From assembly GCF_013426205.1 (NCBI RefSeq), contig NC_089428.1:1054001-1118000 (forward strand): DNA of 64,000 nucleotides, given 5' to 3'. This DNA is from Metarhizium brunneum. Taxonomy: Eukaryota > Ascomycota > Sordariomycetes > Hypocreales > Clavicipitaceae. Under the pieces are notes generated by a model. The model was not told the DNA's origin. It ran no database searches and saw only the letters and a program-made list of their open reading frames with translations. Both the position numbers and the translations under genes were made by a program. Below are positions 1 to 9,913 of this stretch, piece after piece; position 1 is the stretch's first letter; every line of letters starts with the position of its first letter.

Positions 1-1045
1 CAAATTCCCCGACCTCCCCGACCAGCCCGAGCGATGGGCTCTCTCCAAACCATCCTCTTCGACCAACGGCCACGGGAAAAGAAGACAAATCATCAAGGAG
101 GAAGACGAAGACGTTGAAATGACAGACGCCTCACAGTCAACGCCCAGCAAAAAGATCGCCATCGTGTCCGGCCTCTCATTCTCCAGCACCGACGCCTCTC
201 ACGCTGTTGAACTCAACCTCCTGCAAGAATACCTCCTCGGCCTAGCACTCACATCGTCTGACCAAGAAGAAGTCGCGAGCATAAGCCGGCTCATCATCGC
301 CGGAAACTCCATCTCCACTACCGCCGAGCGCAAGGAGGAAGAGACCCTCAAGAAGGGACACAAAAAGTACGGATACGACGCGAGTTCCTACAACGCCCTC
401 CCAGCACAGCTCTTTGACGAATTCGCCGATGCATTGCTGCCCTCGATACCAATCACCCTCCTCCCCGGAGCTCAGGATCCCGCCAACGCAAGCTACCCCC
501 AGCAACCCATCCACATGGCCATGTTTCCCCGTGCGAGAGCATACGGGCCTGAGCCAACAAAGCCCAAAGAACCGGGGTGGTTTGACGCCGTCACAAACCC
601 CTGGGAAGGCGAGCTCGAAGGATGGAGGGTCCTAGGCACCGGCGGCCAGAATGTGGACGACGTGTTCAAGTACGTCGACAGCGACGACAGACTGGGCATG
701 ATGGAAGCCATGTGCAGGTGGCGGTGTTGCGCGCCCACCGCGCCCGATACATTGTGTAAGTAGCCTCTTTTCTCGCGTGCAAAAGGTGAACTGTCAAACT
801 GACGAGAGATAGGGAGCTATCCGTTCCAAGAAGATGACCCGTTTGTCATGAAGACGTGTCCGCACTTGTACTTTGTAGGCTGTCAGCCTGAGTTTTCAAC
901 AAGAACCATTAGCGGCCCGCATGGTCAGTCAGTGAGGCTGATTACTGTCCCTTCATTTGCGGAAACAAAGGAGCTGGTACTAGTTGATATGGAAACGCTA
1001 GAAGTCTCGTTGGTCAGTTTTGAGAAACAAAGGTCTACTTCATGA
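1..1045 (+). CDS. POL31: DNA polymerase delta subunit 2 (small subunit B), 5' partial
   Basis: This is the C-terminal part of the B subunit of replicative DNA polymerase delta, which links the catalytic subunit to the accessory subunit in the nucleus. The frame is open from base 2, so the start lies before the window. The exons are <2-755 and 813-1045, giving 328 visible residues where the family usually has about 450-500. The intron (756-812, 57 bp, GTAAGT...TAG) joins DTL to WSYPF. Family-like stretches are VSGLSFSS near the visible start, PQQPIHMAMFPRA, WRVLGTGGQNVDD and the C-terminal HLYFVGCQPEF and RLITVPSFAETKELVLVD. The fold is a calcineurin-like phosphoesterase that is inactive in eukaryotic B subunits (family knowledge). 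The gene converges on the next one with about 260 bp between them. Confidence 0.95.
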
Positions 1046-1309
1046 GGGATACACTGCAAAAGCGGCATGAAATACCCAGGCGATGAAACATCTTCACAGT
1101 TTCTACCATGTATGGAAAGAAAGAAGGTGTAAAAAAATGCATAATGAGCCATGAGCTAACATTTGTTCCGATGTACGTGCTAATTACTGAAGCGCATCGC
1201 CCTCCATCACGCTCGCCGCCGTTTCTGGTTAGCTATTGATCGTGCTAGTAGCAATGCCATATTTTCGTCCACTCCCGGGTCCAGCCCCTTAATCGCCTCA
1301 CTCATCGAC

Positions 1310-2530
1310 TCATACCACACCAGCCCATTCATCCCAGTCATCCCCAGGCAAGGTTTGCTCCAGATGCTCTTCACAAGTCGCAGCAACGTGCCTGTCCAGT
1401 GTGGCCAATGCCTTGAACGTCCTGCGCGCAAATGCCATCCGTTGTCTCTGAATTACCTTGTCGTTCCTCCATGCATCTATATTCGTGCGCTTCGCCTCAT
1501 TATCTAGTCGCAAATGCCTCATGTCTATTTTGAACTGGCGTCCGAGATAAATACCCCCGTCTCCGCTGCAACCCATAACGTCCACAAGTAGAAACTGGCA
1601 ATGAATGCGCCAAACTGCCTCCATAACGGGCGACCCTCTGTTGAAAAAGTCTACAAAGGTGTAGTGTCCGCTGCCGTTGTCTTCCTTTGGAGGCTCCCAC
1701 TTTGGCGTCACCCTAACTGTCAAAGTATGTATGTTAAAAACGCGGTGGCGGTTGGCTCGGTCGTCGTATTTGAAGAGGTTCAGTGCATTCGCCATGAGCT
1801 TCTTGGACCTTTCGAAGGAGCGGTTTTGTTCCGCTTCAACAATTATATTCTGAAAGAGGCAGGAATACTTATCAATATTGATGTCTCTCTGTACTGTTCT
1901 GGCGCCTCGACGCCTCGAACTTCGTCTCGGCAGTCCATTTTGGCCACTGGTCTCCTCCCGCCAGTCGGGATCGTTTTCATCTTCTACGTCGTAGTCCTCA
2001 TCTATGTCCCCGTTGATTGGGAACGGTGCGTCGGGGTCGTCGATTTGCGCCAGTCGGTCAACGTCGGTGACCCTTGCGACGTGATCTCGCAGCACGTACA
2101 GAAACTTGTTGCCGCCGTACAACACGCCGATCGCTTCCTTATATATTTGCGAACATGTGCGCAAGATCCCTGTCGGGATTCCCAGAGACTGTCTTTTAAA
2201 AACAAATCTCCAGCCCGAATGAACTCGAATAGGGCAGTTCGTCACGAGAATGTATTTATATATCGCAAGCCTGATTTCGAGAGGCATATTCGATAGACAC
2301 GGTTTTTCCCTGCGTCGCGGATGCTGCAAATTAGATTCGGTGTCTAGTGCTCCGGGATTTCCAGCTCCCGTCTCCTCGTGGACAGACTCCGTGCTCATGG
2401 GCTCGTCGACTTCGTGCTCAGAACCAGTGCTCATCTCTTCGTGGAAGCAGGCGCCGTCGTCTAAAGGGTCCGGAATCTTAGGACTGGGGGCTCTGCCTGT
2501 GGGTTGCTTCAGTCGCCGACGAGGCGACAT
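1310..2530 (-). CDS. 2EXR/DUF7730-like protein, possibly frameshifted at its 3' end
   Basis: This is a 406-codon single-exon frame. Residues 1-80 are low-complexity and acidic. Residues about 82-141 hold MPLEIRLAIYKYIL and LRTCSQIYKEAIGVLYGGN, a pattern I recognise from the large fungal 2EXR/DUF7730 group, which resembles F-box-adjacent proteins and has no known biochemical function. An acidic stretch follows at about 165-200, then a folded-looking second half. The frame closes at GVV-stop (1310). Skipping one base there opens another frame that runs 33 codons to 1207 and reads like a natural C-terminus (EAIKGLDPGVDENMALLL), so the gene may carry a one-base insertion. Upstream, a 95-codon frame in the same register ends at a TAG one codon before this ATG. 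The gene may therefore be a young pseudogene, or the window may contain a sequencing error. Confidence 0.6.
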   Translation of the reverse strand: MSPRRRLKQPTGRAPSPKIPDPLDDGACFHEEMSTGSEHEVDEPMSTESVHEETGAGNPGALDTESNLQHPRRREKPCLSNMPLEIRLAIYKYILVTNCPIRVHSGWRFVFKRQSLGIPTGILRTCSQIYKEAIGVLYGGNKFLYVLRDHVARVTDVDRLAQIDDPDAPFPINGDIDEDYDVEDENDPDWREETSGQNGLPRRSSRRRGARTVQRDINIDKYSCLFQNIIVEAEQNRSFERSKKLMANALNLFKYDDRANRHRVFNIHTLTVRVTPKWEPPKEDNGSGHYTFVDFFNRGSPVMEAVWRIHCQFLLVDVMGCSGDGGIYLGRQFKIDMRHLRLDNEAKRTNIDAWRNDKVIQRQRMAFARRTFKALATLDRHVAATCEEHLEQTLPGDDWDEWAGVV

Positions 2531-2533
2531 TTT

Positions 2534-2821
2534 CTAAATGTCATCTCGCGCATGCTTTCGCAACAGGTGCTCCCAATTTATAGGTTTGCCTTTACCAGGA
2601 TCGCCTGGCTCAGCAGTTCTAGTACGTTTTGCCTTCTTTTTTCCTTTGCGTCTTGATCGGCGTCTTTGCGTGTCTTTTTCCATGTTTGCCGATGTGTCGC
2701 AGGGTCTGATGGTATCGTTCGGTGTTGACATGGTCGCGGGCTGCTCTAATGACAGGTGCTGTATGAGCCTTGCTTCGAGGGTTGCCTCGCAAGGGTTAGG
2801 TTGAAGGGCTATTGAAGCCAT
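2534..2821 (-). CDS. Basic 95-aa ORF, in frame with the downstream 2EXR-like gene
   Basis: This short frame is lysine/arginine-rich in the middle (RRRSRRKGKKKAKRTR) and ends DDI-TAG. The TAG (2534-2536), one AAA codon and then the ATG of the 406-aa frame at 2530 are all in one register. It could be an upstream ORF, a separate small protein, or the original N-terminus of the downstream protein cut off by a nonsense change. I know of no family for it. A candidate 62-bp intron ending at the same TAG would put the downstream part in the wrong frame, so splicing does not rescue the reading. Confidence 0.3.
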   Translation of the reverse strand: MASIALQPNPCEATLEARLIQHLSLEQPATMSTPNDTIRPCDTSANMEKDTQRRRSRRKGKKKAKRTRTAEPGDPGKGKPINWEHLLRKHARDDI

Positions 2822-2936
2822 CGTGACTAGTAGGTGTGGTTAGATGCAGGGCAGCTTGAAAGAGAGTGTGGGAAGGGAGAAAGGAAGAGGAAGAGTTCAA
2901 TTCAGGGTCTGAGTATTTATGACATCAGCGTGTGGG

Positions 2937-3006
2937 ACCAGCTGCATGGTGCCAGCTGCATGGTGCCAGCTGTGTAATGCCAGCTATATAGTGCCAGCTG
3001 TGTGGT
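2937..3006. repeat. Five tandem copies of a 14-bp unit with RIP-like changes
   Basis: The units are exactly 14 bp, from accagctgcatggt to gccagctgtgtggt. Differences between copies are almost all C-to-T or G-to-A (gcatggt, gtgtaat, atatagt). That fits mutation of CpA sites on both strands, as repeat-induced point mutation does, although RIP normally needs longer repeats. Confidence 0.85.
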
Positions 3007-3139
3007 TATACGCTAACAGCTGTCAAGGTGCCCCGTGTATTTCTTTTAATGAATCAATATTAGAGAAAAAAAAGAGCCTTGTGAAAATCAGTGGCCGCGT
3101 ACAGTGAAACGGCATTGGCAAGCAATGAGCTGTGTGCAG

Positions 3140-3345
3140 GCGAAATGCTCGGCAAGCTTACTCCTTTTGCTAGATGCGCGTATCGCCCTATTACTGACTA
3201 GTACGTAAACTCCCCTTATAATATAAACTAATATAAACTAATATATTATAATATATTATAATATACTAATACCTAATAACCGGATACTAGGTGGGATGTG
3301 TGCGCACCTAGCAAAAAGAGTCGGTAAGCCCGCCGAACAATTCAC
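3140..3345. mobile_element. hAT-like MITE, copy 1 (complete)
   Basis: The element is 206 bp, with a left terminal inverted repeat beginning GCGAAATGCTCGGCAAGC and a right end finishing CCGCCGAACAATTCAC. The ends are flanked by gtgtgcag (3132-3139) and gtgtgcaa (3346-3353), an 8-bp duplication with one mismatch. The interior is AT-rich and non-coding. Related copies lie at 19415, 53940 and 60296. An 8-bp target duplication is typical of hAT transposons, so I infer a non-autonomous hAT derivative. Confidence 0.8.
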
Positions 3346-6300
3346 GTGTGCAACTTCCTGCTTTGCATCTTTAATATGATATAGGCCTCTCCTATACAGT
3401 ATATTTGGCAACTGGTTAATGGCTGGGAAAATATGGCTTACGCCACTCACCTGTGCAGCATCGCGAATCTCATGTACACAGCATCGCAAACGTCGTGTGT
3501 GCAGTATCACGACTCAGTGCTGGACCTCGTAAATGATCAATTGTTAAAGCCGGCCAGAGCTCACCGCAGGCGGCCACCGGAGGGTGTAATCTAAAGGTCC
3601 GGTCGACTGGTGGTCTACCTCGGTGGTCATCCAGACGTACTCGACCGTCGACGCTTTGCCTACCCCTGGGACAACTCGTTGGCATCAGGGTCTTGCACCC
3701 CATAACATTTGAACCTTAATCCTGTTGAAGCGATACAAGAATATGAGAGATGTTAACCCTAGTAAAAAGTATTATTACTTTTATAAAAAATACATGGTTT
3801 TTAATACCTTTTACTCCACTTTATATACTATCAATTTATTTCCTTGCCTTGCTGGACCTGTATCCCCTGTCAGCTCTGTCATTTGAAGTCACTGCTCGCT
3901 AAACGTACAGGGGTTGGATTGTATGCCGAAGAGTGAGCACCAGCAAGTTACTACTGCGAGGTTCAATCCTTAACTCGTCACTGATTCTGCACCTTCTGGC
4001 TAGAAATAATTTATATGCTTACTATTCGACGAAATATGGTACCATCGATGTCGCGCCTTGGAGATCGCGCGTGGTTGGTAGTGGAAGCCTGTGCAAGGCC
4101 CGCTTGCCTTGGTGTTGGCACACCCTGTCAAGGCTCAACACCTACTGCCAAACGCCCGTCATGGACGCGCCTCACCAGCTCATCATATTAAAAGTCGGTG
4201 ACAAGGGGCTTGCAGGCCAAATCCTCGCATGCCAATTTAATTAAGCAAAGCCAAGCTGATACGTTGTTTCTTTGCACTGTCCACATGACCGCACTGTGTG
4301 AAGACACCAAGACGCTCAGACCGTGGCAATGTGGCTTCAGATATACATAGATTCGGAATAAAATCGCAATTCTACGGACCTCGTGCTTTGGCAGTGTGCC
4401 ACGGACTTCTTCGGCATTTCATACATCTGACATTGGGTTAAGGTTGCTGAAATCAGATGCCGCGCCACCTAGGCCGATGTCAATTTGGAGAACTGCAATC
4501 CGGGGAACGCACTACTGCGGGGGGTCGACGGGCTGCGACGGGCAGTCTGGCATCAAGTCTGGTACTGTATTCAATGTTGTCACAATTCATATCCGATACT
4601 CGGACCGCATTACAAGCATCGCATATTGGAAATGACTGTTTCGTCAATAGACCTGACTTTGTTGCATCCGGCACGGTCGTTACAGGTGCGTCCAATAGTG
4701 GCAGTGGAATGGACGGTAAGACCAGCTTATCTTGCGGTCAGCTCGGTGAGGACTTGTTATCTCTCCATTGCCCAGGTTTCCTGTGGATATCTGATAAGAC
4801 TTAAGCTTTGGAATGATTCATATCCGATGCTTCTCACGACTATTAAGAGTAAGAAGTTGTGTCAATATGCCGCGAGCAGCAAGCTTGTTTCACTGGGAAG
4901 CAAGAGCAAAGATTGCATATGCAAGCGCCGTGTTGTTGTAGTTTGCATGTGGCAGCTTGGGGATTTGGCTGTTCTGACTCAAACCGGAGGGGGGTGGTTG
5001 GAGCGTGGAATCAATAGTACCGCCAAACACCGAACCATCTCCGTCCATGAGAGAGTGGCGGCGTATGTTTTCTCCTCCGTCCACGGGGATGACAAGCGGC
5101 TAAATCTGTATGACGATCTGATGGAAAGCCACGTAAATTAATCCAAAAGCCCTCAACATTCTGTAAACTGTCTGTCCTTGGTAGGTAGATATTTATCTGA
5201 CGTCGCATTAGCAAACAGGGAGCAACGACAAAAAAAAATACTTTCCCTGGGCTCCACGATGCCCCTGCGGTCCCCGGATACCGGTGGGTCGTTGGTGTTT
5301 AGATCGGGATCTTTTTACCCTATAACTTGGGTTTGATTACCCCATAGAATCTATTTTTTACCCTATAACAACGTAATCTGCCACAACAAGCTTCCAAACG
5401 GGGCCATGACGAGGGCCCAGATGTCAGGGGTGTGCAGGCAGGGCATGCAGATGCGCCGCCCACCCTCAGGCACGTTGCTGATAGCCTGGTGGACGGCAAC
5501 CGTAGCTGCGAAGCGCTTCATTCCGATTGTCCGGCTGGGACCGCGCGGTGCTGTGACGCCCTTGGATTCGCTCTTCCGTGGCTCTGGGTCCAGTCTTGGT
5601 GGTGACCACGATAGCGCGGTGCGCCCTAGCTCGCGAGGTACGAGGAACCGTCAAGACAGCACTGAGATCAATTGATGCTGTCCCGCCCTGTCATGCGGCT
5701 CCTTCGCCCCTTAATCCATCGTGTACCAGGCTTGGTGTTGGGTGCGTGGTGCCGATGAGATGAGAGATGCGAGATCAAGGTGCCCAATCTGTCGCGAGAA
5801 TCTCGCAATCTTGCTCATCTGACCCGGCCAAGACGCTCCTGCCCGTTCTCGTCAGTTTTGGTCAGCAAGTCCATCTCCCCGCTCTTGCCTGTTTCGTCGC
5901 TAATGTCATACTCGTGCTGCGCGTGCTTTTGTTTTTTTTTGAGAGACTTTCTCTCACATGTTTTGCTCTCTTCTCTCCCATTTCATGGACCTCGTAAACC
6001 CACTGTCCGTGATTTTATCGTCACAGCCACCAGACTTCTTATCGCAACCAGACACTGCTGTCGCAGGTCCTCCCACCACTACCTTGGTAGTTCCATTGTA
6101 CTCCGTGCTCTACTCCGTACACATCCCGAGATAGCATGTACATCCTGGCCGTGTCTCTGATAACGGCGAGACACACACCACGGCGTGCGCCTCCCCCGCC
6201 TCGTCCCCAGACACGAACCAATTCACCAACTTCTCGAAATGCGCCGGAGCAAGCATTATCGTCAACCCGGATTTTATCTCTTGGCTACCAGTTGAAACTA

Positions 6301-7149
6301 CTCTTTCAGCATTAGAGATCGTCCCACGCCAATGTCCACAGTGTGTTAGATGGGGGCGAAGGTCTGCCATCATACTTTCCCAACGGAGTTTAGAGGTCCC
6401 CATCACGCCGGGGCGTGCGACGAAAGAAAACGCTTGGGCAAGCAGAATGGCCTTTCTTCCTGGTAACGGTCCAGAAACCAAGGGCTAAAACGGCGAGCAC
6501 CTGGCCAACAAGGCTGTGTACTAATCTTGCGCGAGACAGACAGGACGGTGCTACCGCCAATCCGGGAGAAGGGGCGACTAGAAGGAAAATTCTTCCCCTG
6601 TGTCGCCACGACTAAACATCACCTGGCTAGCCACGCTCACGTATAACGGACAACCATGCTTGTCTTCGTTACGTACGGCTTCAGTTCAAAGCGATAAATT
6701 AAACGAACAAGAACACAACGCACTCGTGTACAGGGTGTCTGTCAACGGGTATTTCATCTTAATCATACACCCCGAGAGTACTCCGTACAAGGCATGCTGA
6801 GAGGTGTATAGATTAGTCCAACAATGGCGTTGCCTCCCATGATCCATATCTTCTCCACCATGGCACCGTGTACCTTTGAGGACACCACAGACACACTCCC
6901 TAGTCGGCTTCCGGCGGATACCTGCTTGCAAGTATACGGGCGGTAGCCCGCCCCCCGTCAAAACATATATCAAGTCCGTCTCCCACGACTCGTTTGTTTC
7001 TATGAGCCTGATACGAAAGTTGCTTCCTCTGGGTTTGTAGTTGTCATTCCAGCTTTGGCTTGTCTTCAACATTTCGGGATCCTATCAACTGGCCCGTCCG
7101 TTTTACACAGAGTATCCTTCCTAGCACTCACCGAGTCTCATCCTACAAC

Positions 7150-8244
7150 ATGGGTTCTCTCGGTTCTGAGCCAAAACTCCCTTGGAACAAGACGCCTTGT
7201 GTCTTGAGCCCTCAGCTTAGTCGTGTTGCGGGATGGTAGGTCTACGACGATGATAAGTCTCTTTGGGACCAAAGTAGCATGAGAGGCCTCGCTAACACTA
7301 GCAACTCTAGCAACATTTACCTCAAGCTGGACAACCTTCAGCCCAGCGGCTCCTTCAAGTCTCGCGGAATCGGTAACCTCATGACCCGTGCTGTTGCCAA
7401 CAGTGCCGGCGATGTTCACTTCTACTGCTCCTCTGGTGGCAACGCTGGTCTTGCCTGTGCTACCTCGGCCGTTGCTCTGCAACGGCCTGCCACCATTGTC
7501 ATCCCATTGACAACGTCGAAGATGATGAAGAATAAGCTTCTCGACCTTGGTGTTGAAGTCCACCAAACTGGCAAGAATTTGGCTGCCGCCGATGAGTACC
7601 TCCGGACGGAACTCCTCGCCAAGGACCCCAACGGTGTCTACGTCCCACCTTTTGACCATCCGCATGTGTGGGATGGCGCCTCGACCATCATTCCCGAACT
7701 ACGAGAGGAAATGGACGAGCCCATTGATGCTATTGTCTGCAGTGTGGGTGGTGGCGGTTTGTTCAACGGTCTCATGCAAGGCATCGAGAGTTTCCCCTGG
7801 TGCGGATCCAAGCCCGAAGTTGTCGGTGTTGAAACTCTCGGTGCCGACAGTATGAATGCCTCGATCAAGGCCAATGCCCACATCACTCTCCCAGAGATTA
7901 CATCCATTGCCACGTCGCTGGGCTGCTCACGTATCTCTGCTGAGACGTGGAAATGGTGTCAATATCCCAACATTCACAGTCTGGTCGTCTCAGACGCGGA
8001 CGCTGCCATCAGCTGCGTCCGGTTTGCCGACGACGCCCGTCACCTTGTTGAAGTATCTTGTGGAGCTGCGCTCGCCACCGTATACAAGGGAGATCTGCGG
8101 GAGACCCTAGGACGTGGTCTTACTGATGCTGAATGGGCTCAGAAGAACATTGTCATCATCGTGTGCGGCGGCTCCGGCGTCACATTGGGCATTCTCGACC
8201 AGTACGTACAAGAGTACGGAAACAAGACCACCATCAAGGTCTAG
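7150..8244 (+). CDS. L-serine/threonine dehydratase-like PLP enzyme
   Basis: This gene likely encodes the fold-type II PLP enzyme that deaminates L-serine (and L-threonine) to pyruvate (2-oxobutyrate), the catabolic Cha1/SDS type. The exons are 7150-7235 and 7311-8244, giving 339 aa. The 75-bp intron (GTAGGT...CTAG) restores the conserved run AGCNIYLKLDNLQPSGSFKS. Lys45 in SGSFKSRG is the expected Schiff-base lysine. SSGGNAGLA (about 69-77) binds PLP phosphate, and VGGGGLFNG is a second glycine loop. Length matches the family (about 320-360 aa). There is no ACT regulatory domain, so it is not the biosynthetic Ilv1 type. Starting at the ATG at 7279 would give a shorter protein without residues 1-28, but that ATG lies inside the intron. 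A related specificity such as D-serine or threo-hydroxyaspartate cannot be excluded. Confidence 0.9.
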
Positions 8245-9455
8245 GTGAATGAAAATGGCGTTATTTGTTTCTTTTGTTCTAGATACGCAAGCGTTTGGTT
8301 ATTTTTGACATGGGAGACGGGTATCAGTTACCTATTGATAAAGAGCTTAATGAGAAAGAATTTCACGAGGCGATTGAAACCCTCGGATGTGTACCCTGGA
8401 GACTTTACACAGACAGCTGCCGAGGCGACATCAAGGCTCTCCCCACGTGCCAGGCGATAACGGACAGACATCCCATCCCCCGGCCATGCGACAAGTTGGC
8501 GACAATCTTTCGGACCATGGAAAACATCGCTCACATATCATGGCAAAAGTGCAGTGATGGTGTCATGCACCTCGCTTCAGACGGAAAACAGCGGCTTCAA
8601 GCTGGACTTTGGCCGCTGAAATGGTAAAAGTACGAGGAGGTTGCAGAGAGCTCGGGACGGGGACTGCACGTTCGGGAGAGCACGGAACGAAACGGGATAT
8701 AATACATGGTGTGTCTTACAAGGGTTGAATACAAATTTGATCTTGCAGCGATGACACTTGATATTGATACACACGAATGCTTGTGTTTTTTTTTTTTTTT
8801 TTGCCTTGGGGACAAAGGTAGCATCACGGGCGTTTTGACTATTTGGATTGGCAAACTGGGACGTGAACGACGGCATGATATACCAACAGGTGCCATATTT
8901 GGCAGCCATGACAGGAACGGACTACTATACGGCACGAATATAGACATCAAGGCGTCTGACAGCATAGAAATAGACATGTTTAACTGGGAGCACTCGACCC
9001 CGAAGACAGTAGTAGATGCCTCACCCCACGGGGAATCTCATACCCACAATGCACCACATATCCGGCATCGGCGACTTAGCCCACCGCCCACGACAAGACT
9101 CGTGGCTCTGGCGCGTGACGTATGTTTCCGCGAGTATGCCTCCCGCGGCGGGCGGCAAACATTACATGTGTGTAGACTGAAATACCAGCTCAAACGAGGG
9201 GCCCCGCTGCGCCGACGCGGTCCGGATGCTCGCCCCACGGTGGATTCCGGCATCAATCCGTCTCAAGGCGTCAACTTTCAAGGGCCCAGCCGCGCTGATC
9301 GATACCGACAAGATCCTGGCGCCAGGTGCCGCGCTCTGCTGCTCAAGTTGCTCTGTCCATGCGTCTTCAATCGCCCGTAGTACAATGCCCGTAGTATAGT
9401 GCCCGTGGCAGAGGTAGTGGGTGCACAGAGGGTGTAGTTGGCCCTTGGTTGGCCC
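8245..9455. other. Intergenic, no gene seen
   Basis: This region holds the 3' flank of the serine dehydratase gene and, beyond it, the 3' flank of MHF1 on the other strand. It has a 20-base T run near 8788. ORFs of 110-224 codons here show no domain and I do not call them. Confidence 0.55.
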
Positions 9456-9913
9456 TCATCGACGACGGCCCCCGGCCTTGCTCCTAGCCATCTTAGCCTC
9501 CTTGATTCCCTTCCTCTCGTCGACGAACTCGCCCATGATTTGCTGCAGGTCGGGGTTCTTGCGCGCCAGGAGGAGCACGTCTTCGGTCGTGACGTTGGGC
9601 CGGGAGGCGTGGTTGGCGAAGCTCTCCAGGTCTATGGCTACGTTTTCTGCTGGCCGCGTCAGGTGTTCTGCTTGAGGTGAGTGTGGAGGTGGGTTGTTTT
9701 TTTTTACCGATTTGCGTCCAGACCATTTCTGTTAGGGCGCCGATGAATTGGGGCGTTGCGTTGCGGTTTCGCCGGAGGCACTCCTCGTCGACGATTTGGC
9801 CGACTGCGAACCAGAGGGCGGATTTGAGGCGCTGGGGATTGTTAGCTTGTTGGGGTGCCGGGTGCGGGGTGGGGGGTGCGTACCTCGCGGTCGTTGTTGT
9901 CGGGTGAGGCCAT
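9456..9913 (-). CDS. MHF1: Histone-fold protein MHF1 / CENP-S
   Basis: MHF1 pairs with MHF2 (CENP-X) in a histone-fold complex. That complex supports FANCM/Mph1-type helicases at stalled forks and also belongs to the constitutive centromere network. There are three exons: 9884-9913, 9708-9831 and 9647 excluded through 9456-9646, giving 114 aa. Intron 1 is 52 bp (9832-9883) and intron 2 is 61 bp (9647-9707, GTAAAA...CAGCAG with a CTGAC branch site). Joining them gives RLKSALWFAVGQIVDEECL, then EMVWTQIENVAIDLESFANH and TTEDVLLLARKNPDLQQI, which is the CENP-S histone fold almost end to end. The C-terminus is basic (KMARSKAGGRRR). Exon 1 has only 10 codons, so simple ORF scanning misses this gene. 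An earlier acceptor for intron 2 would insert residues that break the conserved QIENVA run. Confidence 0.92.

Larger units (their letters stand above)
2822..7149. other. Gene-poor stretch with decayed repeats
   Basis: I find no supported gene in these 4.3 kb. The stretch holds a five-copy 14-bp tandem repeat (2937-3006), a MITE (3140-3345) and AT-rich tracts near 3215-3275 and 3745-3850. ORFs of 103-218 codons are present but have no recognisable domain, no splice continuation and no codon pattern like the neighbours. Two exact copies of TACTCCGTA lie at 6111 and 6779. The last few hundred bases should contain the promoter of the serine dehydratase gene. Confidence 0.6.

Noticed and set aside
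1601..2296. 231-aa plus-strand ORF
   Set aside because: It is the antisense shadow of the 2EXR-like gene.
3950..3980. tRNA B-box-like sequence (ggttcaatcc)
   Set aside because: There is no A box at the right distance and no cloverleaf. Similar B-box-like words near 13905 and 54285 fail the same test. I found no tRNA gene in the window.
4485..5141. 218-aa plus-strand ORF
   Set aside because: It is overlapped by other frames, composition is random-looking, no motif is seen, and it is in a decayed repeat-rich stretch.
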